From Flabesymbios commensalis (taxonomy: Eukaryota; Annelida; Polychaeta; Terebellida; Flabelligeridae): a stretch of 64,000 nucleotides of DNA. Below the pieces are notes generated by a model. It saw only the letters and a list, made by a program, of their open reading frames with translations. It did not search any database and was not told the DNA's origin. Each line of letters starts with the position of its first letter. Position 1 is the stretch's first letter. This document shows positions 13,106-25,103 of the stretch, piece after piece. The DNA is taken from positions 111,711,255 through 111,775,254 of the forward strand of contig OZ024903.1 of assembly GCA_964017125.1 (NCBI GenBank), read 5' to 3'. A program made the position numbers and the translations under genes.

Positions 13106-13500
13106 TGTAGGATCCTTACTTCGTTAAGTTTATGTGGCAGTTATCCCCGGCTTCCCGGACGCGAGAAGCTGTGGACGACTGCCTTGTTTCCGTACCTTGG
13201 TGCCGGGCGCACACAATTGCAGCCCATGCGGTCTTGGTACTTTTCCCGCACTTCAGACGTTACACTCGGCGACTACGGACGTGCCGTAGGTCGCTCTCTC
13301 TGAGTCAAAGAGGACGTGCCGTGCGCGGAGGTTGTGCTTTGTTGTTGCCAGATGTCTAACGAATAAACATGACAAGTGGAAGTTTGTGTTGAAATGGTGA
13401 AGATTGGGCAGTTTCCCTCGTCCGCCATCGCGACCCTACACTAGAGACTCCAACGGTCACTTACAGGTACTTTCGGCGCGAGGGGCTCTCCATCTCACCA
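13106..13500 (+). repeat. Middle LTR shared by the two Gypsy copies
   Basis: Serves as 3' LTR of copy 1 and 5' LTR of copy 2, 395 bp. Its left part carries the variants of the 3' LTR. Its right part matches the 5' LTR, apart from one site, including absence of the extra 48 bp found in the 3' LTR. It is flanked by internal sequence on both sides and has no target duplication of its own. Confidence 0.88.
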
Positions 13501-16500
13501 TACTGGTGACCCCTGACGACTGATAGTCAACGCAACAGTATTTTCACCTAGACGCCAGTTGAAAACCGCTGTTTTTAAGGATAGTTTTGATTAAATTTTA
13601 AGGGATTTTCTGAAAAAATCAATAGCATTTTTTTCATCAGGTACGTGAAAACTGTAGGTCATTCTTTATATGCCAGTTTAAATTAGTCAGAAAGAGTTAT
13701 CAGAGGAGAAACACGTTTTTTTACGTCGAAAACGGCGTAAATTTCTAATTTTTGAACGAAATCCCACATGATTGGCGCTTTTTCAAGATGGCGACCATGT
13801 CGGTTTCTCTAGAAGAATCCTGAAAATTATTCTCATAGACTTAGTCTATCATTTGTTAAATGTAAGAGTTTGTTAAATGCCTTCATCCTATTAATGCCAC
13901 TGTAGGCGAATAGGAAGTGGGTATTTTTGGTAACTCATTTTTATCGTTGATTACCATAATTGGGTGACTCGATTTTAAAGTCCATAGACGAAGCCTCGTC
14001 ATTTTTTCGATTTTTCAGCAAAATCGAAAAGAAATTATAAATATCGCTTCGACTCCGGTAACCTTTATTAGGTTTAGGGCCAAAATAAAATTGTTTCCCT
14101 AAATGAATGTCAATAAACGGTCTTATTTGGTCTGTTAAAAATATTCCCAGGACCGTAGGTCAATATTTTATTACTATTATCATATGTTATTTCAGAGAAT
14201 GCTGAATATTGTATGTGTATTTGGTAGGTGAGCGCCATTTTGGATGCTGGTTCCCCTAACTTAGCTGATCGCCCGCCGTGGGCAAACACGTGTCCCGCCA
14301 TAACCGGCATGCATTTGGACAGTGAACCTGTGTCGCCACATCACATTAGCATAAATTAGGCCGCCATTTTGATTTGGTGGAGCTGATTCCTCACGTGTTC
14401 AAAATCTTACACGGACTAGTTTTAATAAAAAAAAATTAAATTATTTATAAATTTTCTTTTTCAAAACGATTGAAAGAGAGGAAATATAAATAAGTTGTTT
14501 CGAAAACGAAATTGTAACACTAATTGTGTGAGATTTTTTTTTTTTCACTTTAAAACTCTCTTCTGTGTTTGTAATCGCTCTAGCCTATTTAGCGCCTTAT
14601 TTGGGCACGCAGTAGGGAATGAATATGCTAATGTGAGGCAAGACGGGGCCGCTGATCATGTTTCTATGTACACACCGTTCCACGCATGCTGACACAGACA
14701 GGCAGCCACATGCTGTCTGCCGCACATGTTAGCAGCACCGACAATACAACATACACACACCCACCACAGACAAAATAAACACAACCGCTACGACGACAGC
14801 CGGTTTATACGTCAATCAATGAATCGAAGCGAGCGATTGATTCGGACGTTTGTAAGAATGACTCGGTGATGAACGTGCCATTATAAAAAAAAACGTGGAA
14901 TGTTCATCACAGACATCATTTTTCAGCAAAATGATATACTATATCATCAATCAGCATAGACTACTGTCAGTCATGTTTTAAATATTTTCCTAAAATTATA
15001 AATGTTTTTATTCGCAGTCACATTTAGTCTATCAGTTTGAGAACGAAATTTTCTCACGATAGTTTATTTCTGAAGTTTGAATTTTTCATAAATACAGAAA
15101 TATTCGATTTGAAAGTTGCGCTATTGCGAAACATTGCCAATATTTGCATGTGTTTTTCGACTTGTGTGGAATTTTTTTTTTTTAACCCAGGTCGATTTAC
15201 AAAATACTATTATCCTAGCTTAGCATAGCATGTCATAATTGTATCTGGCATTTTTATGTACAATTTCGACCTACGGTTTTCACTATACCATTATGCATGT
15301 GTGTGAATAAGTGAAAACGTTCTATGTCAAATATAGACCTTCAGTTTTCACTTCAATCAATATATACCTTTGTGAATTAGTGCACAGCACTTAGGCGCAA
15401 CCTCAGCGACGCATTTTCAACTATATCTGCAGCCCCTGTTTCTCGCAACATGCGACATAGCATGAACATTTTCTACAGTCTACATTTCTAAGATTCAGCA
15501 TATTACAGACATTTTTCATCTGATTTAGACGGCAACGTAAAACCTATCCGCACACGGCGCGTCAAAATAGTTGGCATGTGTTAATATGACATGCCATTTT
15601 AAACACATTTGAGATAGACACAGAGCCAATAGGCCAGCTATCTCAAATGCTTCACTAGTTAGCTCATTTCAAAACACTATTTCATAATGTCGCAGCAATA
15701 CGACAGTGAAGGCGTCATGTCAACGCCCCTAGAAGGTGCGGGTGCTCGACCTAAAGATGATTATCATCAAGACAGTGAGGACAATGAGGTTCGATTCCGA
15801 GAGGCAGACGAAGAATATCAACGCCTCAAAGCTGATTTCGCTCGAATTGCCCGAGCTAAACGTATGAGTTCTCACTCTAGGAGCGATTCCTCAAGGAGTA
15901 CTTCACCGCTCGGTAGGCAGTCCCAGAGACGAGCTACGAACTTGCCAAAGTTCAGAATCGCCACTTTCTACGCTTCGGATGTTGAGCTCTGGTTCAACCA
16001 AATAGAGACTCAGTTCTTCACCAGAGAGGTACAGCTTAACCTGCGCTGCAGTTTCGGGCGAGGTCGCATTGGATGTGAGGGACGTGCTACTTCAGCCTTT
16101 CAGGTCCCATAAATACGAAAGCCTGAAAGCGATCTTGATAGAGAGACGAGGTTTGCCCACACCCGAAAGGGTTAACAAAGTGATCTCTGGTGAAAGAATT
16201 GGTACTGACATTCCCTCGCGTTTCCTGCGGCGTCTGCAGAAGACCGCAGGTTTCGGCACAAAAGCCGTGGTGGGGAAAGCAGTAATTCGTCAAGCATTCA
16301 TCCGACAGATGCCCGCTTCAATCAGAGCCCATTTGGCGACTCATCTAGACAGTGCCACCCACGAAAGTTTGGCCGTTTTGGCCGACCGTGCACTGGCAGC
16401 CGAAGAGGACGTCGAAGAGAGTAAGCCGGGGGTCACAGAAATTCAGGTAGAAGAAACCACCAAGCTAGTTGGATTGTTGGAGGATTTGTCTAGGCGAATT

Positions 16501-19500
16501 AAAAAACTAGAAACCGTGACTACATCAGAGAGGAAAAGAAATAAAGGACGTGGACGAGTAAATAATAACTATGCTCCTGCGCCTACATTTGCTCCTAATG
16601 TTCAGGCCTCAGGTTTTGTTAATAACCAACCTAGTCATTATAGAAATGAACAGAATAATGCTCCACTTTTCGTTCCGCCGCCGAATGCACAGGCCACTGA
16701 GTTTGTTAATAAATCAAATAATTGTACTAATGCACAACAAAATGGTCGACCTTTCGCACCGCCGCCGCAAAATAATTTCGCGCAACCGACCGACACAGCC
16801 ACTGCACAGGTTTACTACTACCACCAAACTTACGGTGAAAAGGCGCGCTTGTGCAGTGAACCCTGTTCGTACTATATCACATTAGGTCAGAGCGAATATT
16901 GCGTTATCTCACTCTAAGTTATTATATGTCGCAGATAAAGGACACAAATGCAGATATTTGATTGACACTGGCACAGCTGTCAGTGTTTTGCCGAAATCTT
17001 GCGCTAACGGGATTTCGGATGCTGACAGTCTCCCCCTGGTGGCAGCTAATAACAGTACTATACATACTTACGGCAACTGTAAACGCGTCGTCGATGTCGG
17101 CTTAAAGCGCGAATATCCGTGGACGTTCATAGTGGCAGATGTGCGGCAACCCATAATCGGAGCTGATTTTTTAATCCACTATAATTTGCTCGTAGACTTG
17201 AGAAGCCGATGTCTCCGGGACATGCGTACAGGTTTAGCTATTGCCGCTTCATTGCCATCAATTAAACCACTGTCATCGAACAGAGTTGACACTGTTCAGA
17301 ACGAGTACACAAAACTCCTCGGCCAGTTCCCGGAACTGACACGCCCTACGACAAAGGGCGAGACCGTTAAACACGGTATAACACATAAGATAGTGACTAA
17401 AGGACACCCAGTGTTTGCACGACCACGACACCCGATAAGCTGGTTACCGCAAAACGCGAGTTTGATGAGATGATAAAACTAGGGGTCATTGAACCCAGCG
17501 ACAGCGAGTGGTCCTCAGCGCTTCACATAGTGCCAAAGAAAAACTGCGATTGGAGACCATGCGGGGACTACCGTAGTTTAAACACACAGACCGTACCGGA
17601 CCGTTATCCGATTCCTCATATACAAGATTTCACGCAGCGTTTAGCCGGATCGAAAATTTTTTCGAAGATTGACTTTGTCAGAGCTTATTACCAAATTCCG
17701 GTGGAACCGTCCAACGTACACAAGACTGCTGTTACTACACCTTTTGGCTTATTTAATTTCACTAGAACACCGTTTGGTCTAAGAAATTCCGGTCAAACGT
17801 TTCAGCGCTTTATAGACCACGTTACACGTGGACTTGATTTTGTTTTTGTCTATTTGGATGACCTACTGGTAACCAGCCCAGATCATAAAACACATAAGAA
17901 ACATCTACAAATTCTTTGTGCCCGACTATCTGAATACGGAATTATCATTGGTCCTTAAAAGTGTCAGTTCGGTACAACTGAATTAATTTTTCTAGGTCAT
18001 CACGTTTGTGCCGAACGAATTTTGCCGTTACCCAGCGCCGTTGTTGCGATTATTAATTTCGTTAAGCCCGAAAAGCAACGAGCACTGCGTAGATATCTGG
18101 GAATGGTGAATTGCTACCACCGTTTCATACCGCATTGCGCTGCGAAGTTGACACCACTCAATAATTTACTGACAGCTGCCAACGAAGGACATACAAGACT
18201 GTCACCGAAGTCAAATCTCGATTTGAAGTGGAATAAAAATGCAGAGTCAGCATTTTCTGAGTCAAAACAAATATTGGCAAACGCTACGCTTCTGGTGCAC
18301 CCAGATTCTACGGCTCAGATTAACATCACGTGTGACGCTAGTGATGTCGCCGTCGGTGGCGTGTTGCAGCAATTTTTAAATGGTATGTGGCAGCCACTTT
18401 CGTTTTTCAGCAAGAAGCTGAACCCAGCAGAGACACGCTACAGCGCGTTCGGTCGTGAGCTTTTGGCGGTATACGCCACAATTAAACATTTCAGACACAA
18501 TTTAGAAGTACGAAATTTCTTCGTTAATACAGATCACAAACCGTTGACATTCGTAATGTTATCCGTGACTGAGCGCGCGTCCCTACGACAAACACGTCAT
18601 TTAGCTTTCATCGCTGAATTCACTACTGATATTAGATATGTAAAAGGCGAGACAAATTTCGTCGCTGATGCGCTGTCACGACCATCAGTGTCTGCGATAC
18701 ATGATGGACAGCGATAGACTATAAAGAGCTAGGTCTCGACCAAGCTAATGACGCGGAATTCACGCGTTTGAGACACTCGACTACATCCACTATGAAGTTC
18801 AAACTATTAAAATCGTTCGATAATCAATTGATCTGGTGTGATGTGTCCACGGGACACAACCGGCCGTACCTTACCGCGAAATTTCGCCGAAAAGTTTTTT
18901 CAAACTTACACGGTTTAGGCCACCCATCGCATAGAGCTACCAAACCTTTGATTAATACCCGATTTGTATGGCACGGCATGAATATAGATATTGCTAGATG
19001 GTGTCGTACCTGTAAGGGTTGCCAGACTGCTAAAGTTTCACGTCACAACACCCCAGTTTTCGGAATGTTCACTGAACCTACCGAGCGATTTGATCATGTC
19101 CACATAGATATAGTCGGACCTTTACCCTATGCTTATGGCTTTAGATATCTACTGACTTGCGTTTTACACGTTGGCCTGAAGCTACACCTATGTTGGATAT
19201 TAGAGCCGAAACGGTCGCCGATGCCTTCTTCAGCGGGTGGATAGCACGTTATGGTACTCCAGCCACTTTCACCACTGATACGGGCGCTCAATTCGAGTCC
19301 AAATTGTGGTATAGTTTGTGTAATCAATTCGGGATTATTCAGAATCGTACCACGAGTTATCACCCCCAGTCGAATGGCATGGTCGAACGTTTCCACCGTC
19401 AATTGAAAGCCGCCATTATGGCGCACGAGTCACCGAACCCGTGGACTATCACGTTACCCGCTGTGCTTTTAGGAGTTCGTTCCGCAGTTAAGGAGAGACT

Positions 19501-20764
19501 AGGCAGGTCGGCTGCCGAGATGATTATACGGGACAACCCTTAGACTCCCAGGAGAGTTTACTAAACAGTACACCGTCGACGCTAACACTGATTTGGAGAA
19601 TTATTCAGACAAGCTACGCGTGGCCATGTCGCGTCTCCGTCTATGTCCGCCACGTGACACACAACACAACATTTTCCAATTAAAAAAAATAGCAACATGT
19701 ACTCATGTATTCTTGCGCCGAATCGCAATTGCGCCGCCTCTGACCGCCCCTTACGACGGACCATATAAGGTCGTCGCGAGGAGTGGCAGAGTAATGAAAA
19801 TCCTAGTTAAAGGCAAGGTTGAGACGGTCTCTTTAGATCGCGTTAAACCCGCACATCTTGAGTTCGAGCCTACGACAGGTACGACAATACAGCGTAAAAC
19901 GCCAAACAAACCACAGAGATCTACGGCTACCAGGACATCTAGTAGGAATCCACAGGGTCCACCTAGAACTGGTAGTGCGGACACTACGACGTCCAACGGG
20001 ACGAGAGTTAAAACGAAAAAGTCGACGGCAGTCAGAAGCAGTCAAAAATCGGCCACAGTCCCAAAGCAACTAGATGTTAAAGTCAACTTGTCTAACAGAG
20101 ACAATACTTATGTAGCGCCGCATTCGCGAGCCCCCGTCGTGTCCCGCACTAACGGGAACGACGGTGGTTTACGAACGTATTCCCGCATACCTTTACATCT
20201 ATGGGGTAAAACCCCGGGTGCTGCTGACGGCGTAATCGACTTGACCAATAGCAACCGTTCGAAAATCGCTAATCGCGAAAAAATTTCGTCAGACAAATAA
20301 TCCAGACTCCTGCCCGGTTCGTGCAGATGGTTCACGCCATAGTGGCGCCTAACGACATCTATGGCGGGCCCAACCGCATGCATCGTATTAACAATGTTTT
20401 TAAATTGTAAATGAATATGCCAGGCCTGGCAGCATTATGTGCAGATATATAAAATGTAAAGACATTTTTTTTTTTAGCAAGTTAATTGCTAAAATACGAA
20501 TAGAAATTTTTGTTAATTAAATGAATGGGTTGATCGCAGCTTGCAGCATATGAATACATACATAAAGGACAGTTGGTGTTAAGAGGATGGGACAATTCAT
20601 GTATAATGCTGCGATTTCAACCACCCACGCTGTAACCACACACGCTATATTTTTTAAACTATGCTTAGTTATAAGAGGTTACATATTTTTACAACCCCGC
20701 TACTTGCACGAAGCAGTCTCCTACACGTCAGCTGGGTCCTACGTTATCACTCACTCGGGGGTAA
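13501..20764 (+). mobile_element. Gypsy internal region, copy 2 (fossil)
   Basis: Second internal region with the same order as copy 1: PBS at 13504, leader of about 2.2 kb, Gag from about 15687, protease about 16960, reverse transcriptase about 17470-17960, RNase H about 18260-18710, integrase about 18860-19545, basic tail to about 20300. It differs from copy 1 by scattered substitutions and a few short indels, under 1% by eye. It shares most of copy 1's breaks. Confidence 0.87.
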
Positions 20765-21207
20765 TGTAGGATCCTTACTTCGTTAAGTTTATGTGGCAGT
20801 TATCCCCGGCTTCCCGGACGCGAGAAGCTGTGGACGACTGCCTTGTTTCCGTACCTTGGTGCCGGGCGCACACAATTGCAGCCCATGCGGTCTTGGTACT
20901 TTTCCCGCACTTCAGACGTTACACTCGGCGACTACGGACGTGCCGTAGGTCGCTCTCTCTGAGTCAAACAGGACATGCCGTGCGCGGAGGTTGTGCTTTG
21001 TTGTTGCCAGATGTCTAACGAATAAACATGACAAGTGGAGAAAAATTTTTTTTATTTATTTGGAACTGTCGATTCGACGGGGAAGGAAGTTTGTGTTTAA
21101 ATGGTGAAGATTGGGCAGTTTCCCTCGTCCGCCATTGCGACCCTACACTAGAGACTCCAACGGTCCCTTACAGGTACTTTCAGCGCGAGGGGCTCTCTAT
21201 CTCACCA
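20765..21207 (+). repeat. 3' LTR of the Gypsy array
   Basis: A 443-bp LTR followed by the target duplication TAACAT (21208-21213). It is 48 bp longer than the other two because of a T-rich segment at about 21039-21090. Confidence 0.86.
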
Positions 21208-22127
21208 TAACATCATCCAGTAACGTAACATTCTGCCATGGAGAAGTAGAAAGGAGACAACGAAATTTTTCAAAATCGGCTTTTTTAAAATTCCATACCT
21301 CCCGTTTAAAAGAACTGTCGTGTTTAAATTTTAAGACTGCTGTTATAGGAACATGAGTTAGGAACAGGTGGTTCCGTTCCAATTTTATTGAAAAAGTGAG
21401 TAGTATCAGTAAATAAAAGGTCTATGCAGCTCTGGCTGTTTCCACTGAAACGCGTTGGTTCACTGATAAGCTGATCATAAGAATAAGAATCGAACAATTC
21501 CTTGCACACTTTGCCAGCATTGCATGTTTTATCGCGTGCGTAAAAATCTGAATGTTTGCAATTCATGTCTCCTATAAAAATTACTGTGTCAAATGTGGAC
21601 GATGCCGAGTCGAGAATATTTTGAACATCGTCAAAGAAAAATTTTGAGGATTTATTAGGAGGCCTATAGCAAGAGCACAGGAGTATTTTGTTATTGTCAC
21701 ACCTAATTTCCAGACACATTATTTCACTAGGTGAGCAGGTGAGCCTGTTGCTGTTTACAGAATTATGAATATATGTTACCAAACCACCGAACCTGTTCAT
21801 TGGTCTATCTCGACGGTACATAGTATAGTCAGGCATTTCAATATCAATATCTTTGTCAGATTTGTGTAACCATGTCTCGGATACACATACAATACTATTT
21901 TCACGAGATGAAGCTTCAGCACACAAATAATCGAATTTTCTTATTGTAGGGTTTTCGCTGACTACGGCTCGTATACTCCTAATATTTACACAGTATAAAG
22001 TTAACTGGTTTACAATATAATGGTGATGAAGAGGTGGGCCCGGATTGGACTCAATATCACCACAATTTTTAAATAATGTTGCTGCAACAAAATTAACAAA
22101 TATGAAATTTAGAAATACAGTACCCAA
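21208..22127 (-). pseudogene. LINE A ORF2 N-terminus: 2A-like peptide plus AP endonuclease
   Basis: The frame starts at 22127 with a hydrophobic stretch (residues 5-18, FLNFIFVNFVAATL), followed by NCGDIESNPGP (residues 21-31). This is a match to the D-x-E-x-N-P-G-P consensus of 2A ribosome-skipping peptides. The apurinic endonuclease fold follows: NIRSI, CVSETWLHKSDKD, the GG of RFGGLVTYI, CYRPPNKS, FIGDMNCKHSDF and SCIDLLFTD. The frame shifts near 21340-21380, after which RNHLFLTHVPITAV and more EN-end sequence run to the LTR insertion at 21208. In intact relatives EN nicks the target DNA to prime reverse transcription. Confidence 0.85.
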
Positions 22128-22725
22128 AAATTATATTCCGATGTCAAACGAATTCGCACGTTTTTTCCTGGACTGAGGAATTTTATGTGGAAATTACCAA
22201 TACTAGCTCTATAATAATCAATGTACAACATAATGATGCTGAGTAAAAATATGATATAATTCACCCTGTATGTCAATTAATAAAATAAAGTTATGCCGCA
22301 TTTTAAACTCTCCGGTGAAAAGAAGAAAATCATTAACTGTATACACACATAGGTTATGTAACCCTACTCCAATTAATCTTGAGTGCTCGACTGCCATATT
22401 TACACAAAATAACAAAACAATGAAGTATATCATGATATTCAAGAACCTGCATAAATTGTTACGGTTCATTTGCATCATGAGTGAATGTAAAAATAAAATA
22501 TACAAAAAATTCCACCTGCGATTTTTGTGGGTGTGTCAATCAACTTGAGTTCCATGTAGTCTCAACGTGTTTCGCTGAGATACCGGTAAGTGTATTATCA
22601 TGATTGTATTAATATATTATCTCACTAATACAAAAACGAGATATTTTTGAAAATTGTCCGTTCGTAACATAGTACATTTAATAATGATTTCATTGTAAAT
22701 CTGTGAAGGGATGGAAGGGAATAAC

Positions 22726-23596
22726 TCACTTCGGAGGACGAGGAATGTTTTGTTTATTGTTGTTCCGCATGGCTATGGCTTCATCGATGGTTTGGAAAGG
22801 GTCAATCCTGTAGCGCCACGTGTCTCCAGGTAGTGTAAACATTACTTGTCCGTTGTGAGACCATGTGGAGTTGGTACGTTCAGACACGCGTACACGGTTA
22901 GGAGTTTGCTGGTCGAGTCTGGTGAGATCTTCTGAGATGACAACTCGGCTCCCTTTCAGCTCTCGCCTGTTCTTGATAACTTCGTCACGCTTTTGGCGTC
23001 GGTTGAGCATAACAATTATCGGTGGTGGTCGGGGCGGCCCCTCCCCGTTCCTGCGTGGTGCTCGAAGGCGGTGACAGGCTTCAATATCATTTGTTGTCAG
23101 GGCAACACCAAGCTTCTCGGTACACATGTTTACAATGAGTTCTGTGGTGTTTTCGTTTTGTACTGTCTGTACGCCGTGCACTCTGACAGATGTACGACGA
23201 CTGTATTGTTCATTGTTGTTGCTGGTGATGCAAGCCCCTCTAACATCATATTTACACTCTTCCACCTTTAACTCTAAATCATTTTTACTACTAACCAGAT
23301 TGTGCATTTTCTCTTTCAAATGTTCGTTCTCCTCCTTTAATTGTGCATTTTCAAGCTCTATTGTATCGATCCGAGACAACACTGTATCCAGTTTTTTTAT
23401 CAAAAGAGTCCATTTTTTCAAATAAAGCTGTCCTAAAGCTTTCTAAATATTCCTGGCTTGCTTTCTGCACAGTTTTTTCCACCCAAGGACCTAAGATCGA
23501 ACCGTGTCCTCCTTCTTGGGGTGATCTTTGGTCTAACTTTCTCTTTTTCTCTAAAGCAGTAGGTGTCAGCATTGCTAGATTTTCTTCGTCTGCCAT
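22726..23596 (-). pseudogene. LINE A ORF1 (coiled coil plus RRM-like domain)
   Basis: The likely start is MADEENLAML at 23596. A coiled-coil stretch (DTIELENAQLKEENEHLKEK, about 23375-23315) is followed by EQYSRRTSVRVHGVQ and IEACHRLRAP. PPIIVMLNRRQKRDEVIKN and LKGSRVVISEDLT come next. This is the RRM-plus-C-terminal-domain layout of L1/CR1-type ORF1 nucleic-acid chaperones. One frame change in an A-run near 23396-23402 separates the first about 65 residues from the rest; otherwise the frame is open to the stop at 22726. ORF1p normally coats LINE RNA to form the RNP. Confidence 0.82.
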
Positions 23597-23847
23597 GTTG
23601 ATGTTTGTTGATACAGACTGTACACACACGACGGCAAATTCACTTGTGGGATATACGTTGGAGATCAATTTCAAAATATCGCTGTTATCAGGTCAAGTCC
23701 CACGAATAAACATTCTCTAGTATTTCTATATCATGTTATTTCCACAAAAAATCCGGGTGGAATGAACAAATCACATTTTCGCGGATGGGAAGCCAGTTTT
23801 ATGGGGAGCTGTCCCCCGTGCATGTCACTGTTCATCGTCGCCATCAA

Positions 23848-23937
23848 CACGACGTTGACCAAATGCTGGCCCACCATCTGCGACGCTGGCCCAGCATCAA
23901 ACCAGCACTGGTTCAACAGCTCGTGTTTGCCGGGGTG
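23848..23937. mobile_element. Hairpin element with AACACGA termini
   Basis: Starts AACACGACGTTG, ends TCGTGTTTGCCGGG, with GCTGGCCCACC and GCGACGCTGGCCCAGC inside. Related copies or half-copies occur at 2761-2795, 51550-51620, 62122-62229 and 63920-63958, so this is a multi-copy MITE-like family. Confidence 0.6.
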
Positions 23938-23944
23938 CATTCAA

Positions 23945-24025
23945 CCCAGTAAACACAAAACATTTGTATAACATTGGTTGGGCCGACTTGTAGAAATGTT
24001 ATACAAATGTTTTGTGTTTGCTGGG
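23945..24025. mobile_element. 81-bp near-perfect hairpin element
   Basis: CCCAGTAAACACAAAACATT at the left is matched by the inverse AATGTTTTGTGTTTGCTGGG at the right. The arms are about 30 bp and the loop about 20 bp. It shares the CCCAGYAAACAC terminus with the neighbouring family but has a different core. Confidence 0.7.
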
Positions 24026-24649
24026 AAGAGCAGCTGGTCTGGTTTTGCTGCGATTACAAGCCGACAACGACCTGATGTCTGTTAAATATTGGGCCAGCGT
24101 CTCCTGTGCTGGCCAGTATTCATTTAGTCCTAGTCAGTACTTCATGCTGCCGGTACTTGCATACTGGCGGTATGGGCACGATGCTTTGAACCAAAGCTGG
24201 GTTAATGTTGGCCCTGGACCACATTCAGGGTGTCGACAAATACGACACGGTAACCCAATACTATACCCAATATAGAAAGTGCTGGGGAGAAATGAATGGG
24301 AGACCAAGTTGCACACAGTGACAGACTGAGACAGATTAAACATACGGGGTAAAGCAATATGTCCCCACCTCTGTGTACATAGGGGAGACATAATATGTAA
24401 TATGCATGATTTAGACACAAGATAAACTAATTACTGATAACATATTTGTTTATTTTCAAATGAACAAAAAAAATGCATATATTAACAATATCTAAAACAG
24501 TTCAGTCTATGTTTTTTGTGTGTAAAAGTATGCTTTTTGACATAACATTTTGTCATGAAAAAGAAAACTGGGCAAAAGACGCTAGTTTAATGCTGAGTCA
24601 ACGTGTTGTGTCCAGTGGCAATTACATTTTAACCCTAAATTGTTTGTTT

Positions 24650-24985
24650 TTATTTTCTTCATTTGAATCTGGAATTGCCAACGCAATTTCCAGCTTCAAA
24701 TGATGAGAACTATTTCTACATATGATTGAAACCTTCCAGACTGAACTATTTGATTAACTGTTTCACCGCTGTGGCTGCCTTTGGACGTCAGAATCTCAGG
24801 TCTATAACGGTCGCCAAACTGAAAGAATTGAAAATTTGTAATGGCCGTAGACCCATAACATAGGTATTCAAATGAAGCGGAAAGAGCTAACCAAGACATT
24901 TATTATGAATTGAAAAAAAAGTGGTCGCCATGGTTGATATATAAATATTTCGGCATTGTAAGGATTAATTGGCCGTGTACTGCAG
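24650..24985. repeat. Dispersed intron repeat, copy 1
   Basis: Contains CATAACATAGGTATTCAAAT and ends near GCATTGTAAGGATTAA. The same blocks, diverged, are at about 28300-28520 and 30090-30340 inside RAD54B introns. No coding potential; likely a non-autonomous element. Confidence 0.5.
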
Positions 24986-25085
24986 ACCATTTTATTAATT
25001 TCCCTAACATTTTATAAGATTAGAAGCTTGCTTTCAGCATATATGGGTCCAGCAGCACAAGGGTTAACACTTGTCAACAGAATAG

Positions 25086-25091
25086 TTTATT
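25086..25091 (-). promoter_or_regulatory. Polyadenylation signal of RAD54B-like gene
   Basis: AATAAA on the minus strand, 12 bp after the stop codon at 25104-25106. This is a very short 3' UTR if used. Confidence 0.55.
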
Positions 25092-25103
25092 ACTGAGGGT
25101 TTG

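Larger units (their letters stand above)
5438..21207 (+). mobile_element. Ty3/Gypsy LTR array (LTR-internal-LTR-internal-LTR), fossil
   Basis: Three LTRs (5438, 13106, 20765) enclose two nearly identical internal regions. The host sequence TAACAT flanks the whole array on both sides (5432-5437 and 21208-21213) but not the middle LTR, so a single insertion was later duplicated in tandem. The PBS after each upstream LTR begins TGGTGACCCC, complementary to the 3' end of tRNA-Trp. With the Pol sequence style, this suggests a CsRn1/Kabuki-like Metaviridae lineage. Both copies are broken at several shared places, so the breaks predate the duplication. Insertion is young, with LTRs about 1-2% different apart from one indel. 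It lies inside LINE A. Confidence 0.9.
21208..23700 (-). mobile_element. LINE A, 5' half (ORF1 and endonuclease)
   Basis: This is the 5' half of the LINE interrupted by the Gypsy array. Minus-strand order: ORF1 (about 23596-22726), a 600-bp spacer without clear coding, then ORF2 from 22127. With the 3' half at 2800-5437 the LINE totals about 5.1 kb, close to full length for a two-ORF CR1/Jockey-type element. Confidence 0.85.
23700..25085. other. Non-coding region between LINE A and the RAD54B-like gene
   Basis: Contains two adjacent hairpin elements (23848-23937 and 23945-24025), related sequence around 24060-24250, and a copy of an intron-dispersed repeat at about 24650-24985 (also at 28300-28520 and 30090-30340). 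I see no supported gene. Confidence 0.6.

Noticed and set aside
22865-23425. Plus-strand frames opposite LINE ORF1
   Set aside because: Antisense shadows of the clearly recognisable ORF1.
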